This document shows, one piece after another, positions 49,276 through 53,278 of a stretch of 53,278 nucleotides of DNA (its first letter is position 1; every line of letters begins with the position of its first letter). Where the stretch lies: the NCBI GenBank assembly GCA_028867135.1, contig JAGWGW010000007.1, positions 1 through 53,278 on the forward strand, written 5' to 3'. The stretch comes from Microcaldota archaeon. Its GTDB lineage: Archaea > Micrarchaeota > Micrarchaeia > Micrarchaeales > CABMGC01. The translations under genes were made by a program, and so were the position numbers. Under the pieces are notes generated by a model. The model was not told where the DNA came from and did no database searches. It worked only from the letters and a program-made list of their open reading frames with translations.

Positions 49276-49529
49276 ATAAGATTCATCTCAAGCTTTGGTC
49301 GCTCTTTACTTTCAGGCAATGGCTTTGTGCAAACGAACGAAATGCTATTCTCTTGAGTTATGTGCATCTCCTGTGCTATCTCTTTTGGTATCCTGATCAG
49401 ATATTGTTTTTTGGTGAATGTGAGCTTTACCTTTCGCTTTATTTGATATGGTTGTAGATGGCCTAGGTCCTTCAACTCTTTTGGAATCTTCGATGTGTCA
49501 ACAGAGGGTAATTTGCTTAGTGCTTGCAT
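49272..49529 (-). CDS. AbrB/SpoVT-type DNA-binding protein
   Basis: The 85-residue protein has the swapped-hairpin AbrB-like pattern RKVKLTFTKKQYLIRIPKEIAQEMHITQENSISFVC (about residues 33-68). The flanks are short and charged. AbrB-type proteins act as transition regulators or antitoxins. The ATG at 49529 is chosen because AT-rich TATA sequence (about 49546-49553) lies 20 bases upstream. It opens the operon with the winged helix and the methyltransferase. Confidence 0.7.
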   Translation of the reverse strand: MQALSKLPSVDTSKIPKELKDLGHLQPYQIKRKVKLTFTKKQYLIRIPKEIAQEMHITQENSISFVCTKPLPESKERPKLEMNLI

Positions 49530-49678
49530 ATTCCTACTTTTAAACATAAATATCTAAGATAATATAGTATGAATATATATAAAAGAGTTTCTTTTTACGT
49601 CAAATTCCGTTCTTTGATAGTAAACCTTATAAAGGTAGTAATTTATGCAAAATAGTAGGAATTAATGAAAATGATATA

Positions 49679-50662
49679 ATGAGCGATATGACGCAATTGA
49701 AATCGAGGGTCATGCTACGGCCCACTTTCCAGCAGCAATGGCGAGAATATGATTATTCGCAGACAAACGAGAAAGATATTTTCCTGAAGCTGCTGCATGA
49801 TTTGTGTGGATACATTGAAGAGCCAGTTTATAGATTCGGTAGGCCAAGATTGTCTCTCTCAGATATGCTATTTTCAAGCGCATTGAAGGTCTATTCAGGA
49901 TTCTCGCTAAGGCGTTTTATGTCAGATATGAAGTTTGTAAAAGAGAAAGATTATATAAATACAGTCTGTTCGTACTCTTCAATAAGTAACTACATGAGAA
50001 GAGAAGACTTAACTCCGATTCTTAATCATCTAATAGGCCTAGCGTCACAACCACTGACTACAATTGAGGATAAGTTTGCTATAGATTCGAGTGGTTTCAG
50101 AACTACAAAGTTCAATGACTACATGAGGAAACGATATGAAGAGGAAAGAGAACATGAATGGATAAAATTACATATTTGCTGCGGAGTTAAAAGCCATATA
50201 ATTACAGCAGTCGAGATAAATATGCATGCAGATACTACTCAATTCATACCTTTGACTATGCAAACCAAAGAAAATGGTTTTGTGATCAAAGAGATGACAG
50301 CAGATAAGGCATATTGTGCAGGATCTAACTACGAGTATATAAGCAGTATAGGTGGCCTGCCGTTTATTCCATTCAAATCGAATGTGACAGGTAGATCCCA
50401 CGGAAGAGGTATTATATGGCGCAAAATGTTTCGATATTTTCAGCTAAACAGAGATGAATTCATGGAACATTATCATGCCAGGAGCAATGTGGAATCCACA
50501 TTTAATATGATAAAATCAAAATTCGGAGACCTTGTAAGAAGCAAGGACGACATAGCACAAGCCAACGAGCTTTTGCTTAAGGTGCTGTGCCACAATATCG
50601 TGGTGCTTATACACGAGAGTCTTGAATTAGGAATAGAGCCTGATTTTATTTATAGAAGATGA
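49679..50662 (+). CDS. DDE transposase (IS5/IS1182-like), full length
   Basis: The 327-residue transposase has the three acidic residues of the RNase-H fold: DKFAIDSSGFRTTKF (first D), KEMTADKAYCAG (second D) and HARSNVESTFNMIKSKFG (E). The N-terminus (GRPRLSLSDMLFSSALKVYSGFSLRRFMSD) is the usual DUF772-like part, and the frame is open and uninterrupted. I find no convincing terminal inverted repeats or target duplication by eye, and the next gene ends 3 bases after it. It may be a recent insertion whose ends I cannot place or a stable single copy. Confidence 0.85.
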   Translation: MSDMTQLKSRVMLRPTFQQQWREYDYSQTNEKDIFLKLLHDLCGYIEEPVYRFGRPRLSLSDMLFSSALKVYSGFSLRRFMSDMKFVKEKDYINTVCSYSSISNYMRREDLTPILNHLIGLASQPLTTIEDKFAIDSSGFRTTKFNDYMRKRYEEEREHEWIKLHICCGVKSHIITAVEINMHADTTQFIPLTMQTKENGFVIKEMTADKAYCAGSNYEYISSIGGLPFIPFKSNVTGRSHGRGIIWRKMFRYFQLNRDEFMEHYHARSNVESTFNMIKSKFGDLVRSKDDIAQANELLLKVLCHNIVVLIHESLELGIEPDFIYRR

Positions 50663-50664
50663 AT

Positions 50665-50931
50665 CTATATTCGCTCTATCTTGCTGAGTAGTTTTTTCCC
50701 TTTATCAGATAGACGATAAAAATTGCCATATTTGTTACCTGTTTTTATCGGCACTATTTCAATTAAACCATATTCGAGAAGCCTACTGAGATTTATGGAT
50801 AAGGTCTTTGAATTACGTACAGAATGCATCAAATCTGAAAATCGCAGTGGATTATCGCTTATAGCCTTCAATATCGTTATGCTATAACGTTTCATCATTA
50901 TGTGAAGAGTATCGTATTTATCATATTTCAT
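50665..50931 (-). CDS. winged-helix regulator (HxlR/MarR-like)
   Basis: The 88-residue protein is a compact winged helix: YDTLHIMMKRYSITILKAISDNPLRFSDLMHSVRNSKTLSINLSRLLEYGLIEIVP, then a wing KYGNFYRLSDKGKKLLSKI. This is the HxlR pattern. ATG 50931 is preferred; a frame to 51021 would run across the operator dyad and TATA. The dyad at 50984-50997 lies between this gene and the divergent small membrane gene. Confidence 0.72.
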   Translation of the reverse strand: MKYDKYDTLHIMMKRYSITILKAISDNPLRFSDLMHSVRNSKTLSINLSRLLEYGLIEIVPIKTGNKYGNFYRLSDKGKKLLSKIERI

Positions 50932-50983
50932 ACGCCTATTGTAGTACTTAAGGATATTCCGCTTTTCTAAAAGGAAAGCTAAG

Positions 50984-50997
50984 TGTAATGTATTACA
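50984..50997. promoter_or_regulatory. operator dyad TGTAAT-GT-ATTACA
   Basis: A perfect 14-base inverted repeat lies beside TATA-like sequences (TTTAAAT at 50998-51004, and AATTATACAC at about 51007-51016) in the divergent promoter of the winged-helix and membrane genes. Its minus-strand core TAATACATTA is identical to the core of the dyad at 51410-51425. Confidence 0.6.
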
Positions 50998-51035
50998 TTT
51001 AAATAACCAATTATACACCATTTATTGCGTTTGAT

Positions 51036-51335
51036 ATGAACAAGGGAACTAAGCCAGAAAACAAGGAAGAACCTTTCAAGATACCTATTTATTTCTACAT
51101 CCTGACTGGAATAATCATCCCTAGTTTTGCAGTCATGATATTTAGTCTCCTAGAAAGAAGGCAGCCGCAATCACAAAAAGATTATCCTAAATTGATAGCT
51201 ATTGGGGCGGTTCTTTTCATATTTGGCATCTTTTTCTATGCGCTTGGAGGCGTAATCTTTTTCTTTCTTGGGGAGATAATATTGCTTGTTGTATTACTAG
51301 TTCTTATTAGGTTGATCCAATTAATAACCAAGTAA
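51036..51335 (+). CDS. small two- to three-helix membrane protein
   Basis: The 99-residue protein has helices at about residues 15-34 (FYILTGIIIPSFAVMIFSLL), 51-71 (LIAIGAVLFIFGIFFYALGGV) and 72-96 (FFFLGEIILLVVLLVLIRLI). No family is recognised. It is divergent from the winged-helix regulator, with the dyad in between, so the regulator probably controls it. Confidence 0.58.
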   Translation: MNKGTKPENKEEPFKIPIYFYILTGIIIPSFAVMIFSLLERRQPQSQKDYPKLIAIGAVLFIFGIFFYALGGVIFFFLGEIILLVVLLVLIRLIQLITK

Positions 51336-51349
51336 TCTGAAATTTCAGA
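51336..51349. repeat. palindrome TCTGAAATTTCAGA at the island edge
   Basis: A perfect 14-base palindrome begins 1 base after the membrane gene's stop. It runs directly into ACTTTTTAAACAG (51349-51361), repeated at 45514-45526. It may be part of a boundary or an RNA hairpin at the end of transcription. Confidence 0.4.
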
Positions 51350-51409
51350 CTTTTTAAACAGAATTTGACTTTTTCAACAAAGCTACGTCAACACTTAAGC
51401 TTTAATATC

Positions 51410-51425
51410 TTATAATACATTATAA
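51410..51425. promoter_or_regulatory. operator dyad TTATAAT-AC-ATTATAA of the Doc operon
   Basis: A perfect 16-base dyad stands between TATA-like CTTTAATATC (51400-51409) and the antitoxin ATG at 51447, where the transcription start is expected. It shares the 10-mer TAATACATTA with the dyad at 50984-50997. Confidence 0.6.
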
Positions 51426-51446
51426 TCATCTATAAAGGATGATAAA

Positions 51447-51680
51447 ATGACCGAGGAGACAACAACGATACAGGTCACAAAAAGGGACAGCAGGCGCCTT
51501 GAAAGGCTGAAACTCCATCCTGCGCAGCCGATCAAGGAGGTCGTCCAGATGCTGCTGGATGACAAGGAATTCGATGATATCTCCACGACCATTGTAAGGG
51601 AGCGCTGGAAGATGGTTGTGGAATTATCGGACTTGAGGGGCCGCAGGAAGGAAGATGCCCTTAAGGCAGGATTTGCATGA
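51447..51680 (+). CDS. antitoxin partner of Doc
   Basis: The 77-residue protein has a TTTIQVTKRDSRRLERLKLHPAQPIKEVVQMLL segment, which has the shape of a ribbon-helix-helix or Phd-like DNA-binding start. A helical neutralising tail follows (LSDLRGRRKEDALKAGFA). Its last bases overlap the toxin ATG (ATGA), so the two are coupled. It is not the classical Phd sequence, so the family is inferred from the toxin. Confidence 0.66.
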   Translation: MTEETTTIQVTKRDSRRLERLKLHPAQPIKEVVQMLLDDKEFDDISTTIVRERWKMVVELSDLRGRRKEDALKAGFA

Positions 51681-52057
51681 AATACCTGACAGCCAAGCAG
51701 ATAATGGCCCTGAACCAGAAGATCCTGGACAAGCTGGAGCATTATCCGTCAAGGTTCCAATCCGACGTCAAAGAGGCTCTGGAAGAGATAATCGACAGGG
51801 CAAGGTCGGGCAACGACGCCAGCACCATAGCCGCAACATACCTGTACGAGCTTAACAGAAGGCACGTATTCAGCAGCGCCAACAAGAGGACTGCATTTCT
51901 GGCATCTGAGGCATTTCTCCGTGAGAACGGGATAAAATTCAACATAAGCGACGAGCAGGCAGCGAGCCTTTCAAAGGACGTAAGAAATGGCAAGTACACC
52001 TTTGAGGAGTTAAGGGATTATATAGAAAAGAATACAAGCCATGGGGCCACGGCATAA
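51677..52057 (+). CDS. doc: Doc-type toxin (Fic/Doc family)
   Basis: The 126-residue protein has the Doc form of the Fic motif, RRHVFSSANKRTAFLASEAFLRENG (starting at about H63), which phosphorylates EF-Tu in the phage P1 protein. The usual acidic or Asn residue before ANKR is Ser here, so activity may differ. The N-terminal helices (IMALNQKILDKLEHYPSRF) and the C-terminal EELRDYIEKN end fit the family. EF-Tu or its archaeal counterpart is the likely target. Confidence 0.84.
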   Translation: MKYLTAKQIMALNQKILDKLEHYPSRFQSDVKEALEEIIDRARSGNDASTIAATYLYELNRRHVFSSANKRTAFLASEAFLRENGIKFNISDEQAASLSKDVRNGKYTFEELRDYIEKNTSHGATA

Positions 52058-52216
52058 AGCGTGCCATTAAGGCTGTCGCTCTCCAGCCCTGGAGACTTCT
52101 ACGTAGCATTCAGGAAGTGAAGCAGTCAACCATGCCATACGGCGCGCACAGGACTGCCGGATATCCGACAACAGCCAAAGAGCATATTTAAATACGTTTC
52201 ACAGAAAGTTATATTC

Positions 52217-53278
52217 ATGCAGCTTAGGGATGGGCGCAGGCCGAAACCGCACAAGTCTCAGTCCGCCATAGAGTACGTAAGCATATACGGCTGGGTACTT
52301 CTCGGGCTCGCAATCTTCATATTCATAGCATATATGGTCGTATCGACCAACTCAACGCCGCTGCAGTCGACATGCTACATCACCCCCGGACTGACCTGCA
52401 TGCAGACCCTTGTCGTGACCAACTCCATGGGCTCGAAGGCGATAGTCCTGTTCCAGAACAACCTCGGAATCAACATGCAGATGGCGTCGAACTCGTTCGT
52501 TTTCTCGGACCCGTTGTCGTCAAACATATACGTCGGGGCGTGCTTCCCTGCGAACGTGCCTCCAGGAGGAACTGTAACCTGCACCGCATCGCTTACCAAC
52601 TACCAGCAGCAGCCCACCGGAACGCAGATCAACCCGAAGTTCAGCATCAACTACCTATTGTGCGATCCGTCCTGCGGCCCTTCAGTCTACAACACATCAG
52701 GCTCTGCAACGATATACACCTCTTCGGGCAACTTCCTTCTGGTAACGCTCAAGACAAGCCCTTCAAGCGGCAAGATATCCATTGACGGCGTATCCTACGC
52801 GAACGGCACATCGCTCTACTTCATACAGAACCAGACGTACTACCTGTATGCTGTGCCTCCAGCCGGATACGGCTTCTCAGGATGGACTGTCACAAACGGC
52901 CTGTCTGTAGGCAGCCAGTCGCAGTCCACGACGGCGACGACCAGCACGCTCGGAACCCTGACAGCGAGCTTCAACTTCATATCGTCGTCAATCACCTCCA
53001 GCTCTGTGACGACCACATCCACCTCCTCGTCAACGACCTCAACCTCCACATCGACATCAACAACCAGCCCTACCACATCCACAACCTCCACAGTAGCCAC
53101 GACAGCTTCAACCACGGCTTCAACAGCTACCACCACATCAACAGTCCTCAACGACTGCAGCGGCGGAGCGCCCAACCGCGTTTCATGCAGCCAGGGGCTG
53201 GGCTGCGGCTATGACGGATGCCCTGCTTATCAGGGTGGCGTAGCCACGTGGACATGCCAGGGATACGGCAACGTGCAG
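52217..53278 (+). CDS. pilin-like surface protein with Ser/Thr-rich stalk, partial at right edge
   Basis: 354 codons are open to the window end. The N-terminus has a class III signal: basic DGRRPKPHKSQSAIEYVSIYG and a hydrophobic helix (LLGLAIFIFIAYMVV). A cysteine-containing outer domain follows (STCYITPGLTCMQ, LLCDPSCGPS), then a PEGA-like unit (GKISIDGVSYANGTSLYFIQ...YAVPPAGYGFSGW). After that a stalk of about 80 residues is almost only Ser and Thr, and a cysteine-rich start of another domain (DCSGGAPNRVSCSQGLGCGYD) follows. TATA (TATTTAAATAC, 52184-52194) gives a leaderless ATG at 52217. Confidence 0.75.
   Translation, partial: MQLRDGRRPKPHKSQSAIEYVSIYGWVLLGLAIFIFIAYMVVSTNSTPLQSTCYITPGLTCMQTLVVTNSMGSKAIVLFQNNLGINMQMASNSFVFSDPLSSNIYVGACFPANVPPGGTVTCTASLTNYQQQPTGTQINPKFSINYLLCDPSCGPSVYNTSGSATIYTSSGNFLLVTLKTSPSSGKISIDGVSYANGTSLYFIQNQTYYLYAVPPAGYGFSGWTVTNGLSVGSQSQSTTATTSTLGTLTASFNFISSSITSSSVTTTSTSSSTTSTSTSTSTTSPTTSTTSTVATTASTTASTATTTSTVLNDCSGGAPNRVSCSQGLGCGYDGCPAYQGGVATWTCQGYGNVQ

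Noticed and set aside
49560-50700. Terminal inverted repeats of the transposase
   Set aside because: I compared the AT-rich flanks and found only weak chance matches, so no element ends are claimed.
1-53278. CRISPR array
   Set aside because: No set of regularly spaced repeats was found by reading; the short duplicates noted are isolated pairs.

Overview
The window reads as an archaeal chromosome. Most genes have a TATA-like box about 22-33 bases before the start codon and little or no leader. The gene set includes an archaeal-style 23S rRNA with a processing stem, V/A-type ATPase subunit I, a PAC2 protein, protein-L-isoaspartate methyltransferase, ScpA/ScpB and class III (pilin-type) signal sequences. 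The many short unassigned membrane or zinc-finger proteins, a 23S gene with no 16S or 5S beside it and an extra stem-loop in one tRNA D-loop suggest a DPANN lineage, most likely Micrarchaeota-like. That placement is inference. The last gene runs off the right edge.

Layout. 1-33.5 kb is GC-rich by eye (about 50% or more) and looks like the resident chromosome: housekeeping genes (cobalamin adenosyltransferase, scpAB, aldehyde dehydrogenase, Nudix, pcm, TspO), three tRNAs (Val-CAC, Thr-GGT, Leu-TAA), envelope proteins, and two proteins each made of two Lrp/AsnC-like units. These two and a Fic protein share a similar N-terminal segment. 33.8-39.6 kb is AT-rich (about 30% GC in sampled lines) and holds an OLD-family ATPase/TOPRIM nuclease, small membrane proteins, a large membrane/surface protein and a membrane-bound J-domain protein. 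The 23S rRNA lies at about 39.8-42.7 kb on the minus strand. A vapBC pair and an AbiE-type pair follow (43-45.4 kb). A second AT-rich block (45.4-51.3 kb) carries a small helical protein, a GHKL-ATPase/PD-(D/E)xK nuclease fusion, a convergent DNA methyltransferase with two regulators, an intact DDE transposase, and a winged-helix regulator facing a small membrane protein. A Doc toxin-antitoxin pair and the start of a pilin-like surface protein close the window.

How the genes fit together. The stretch from 33.8 to 52.1 kb looks like a defence and mobile-gene neighbourhood built around the 23S gene. The most interesting set is 45,594-49,529: an Hsp90/MORC-like ATPase fused to a restriction-nuclease-like domain, coupled to a small partner and meeting tail to tail with a methyltransferase whose own operon starts with AbrB-like and winged-helix proteins. 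It could be a restriction-modification system of unusual architecture. Other points worth attention are a GH130-like gene split at a canonical -1 slippery heptamer, a UBP zinc-finger gene that appears to need a non-AUG start, matched operator dyads in front of two neighbouring transcription units, and two possible structured RNAs.
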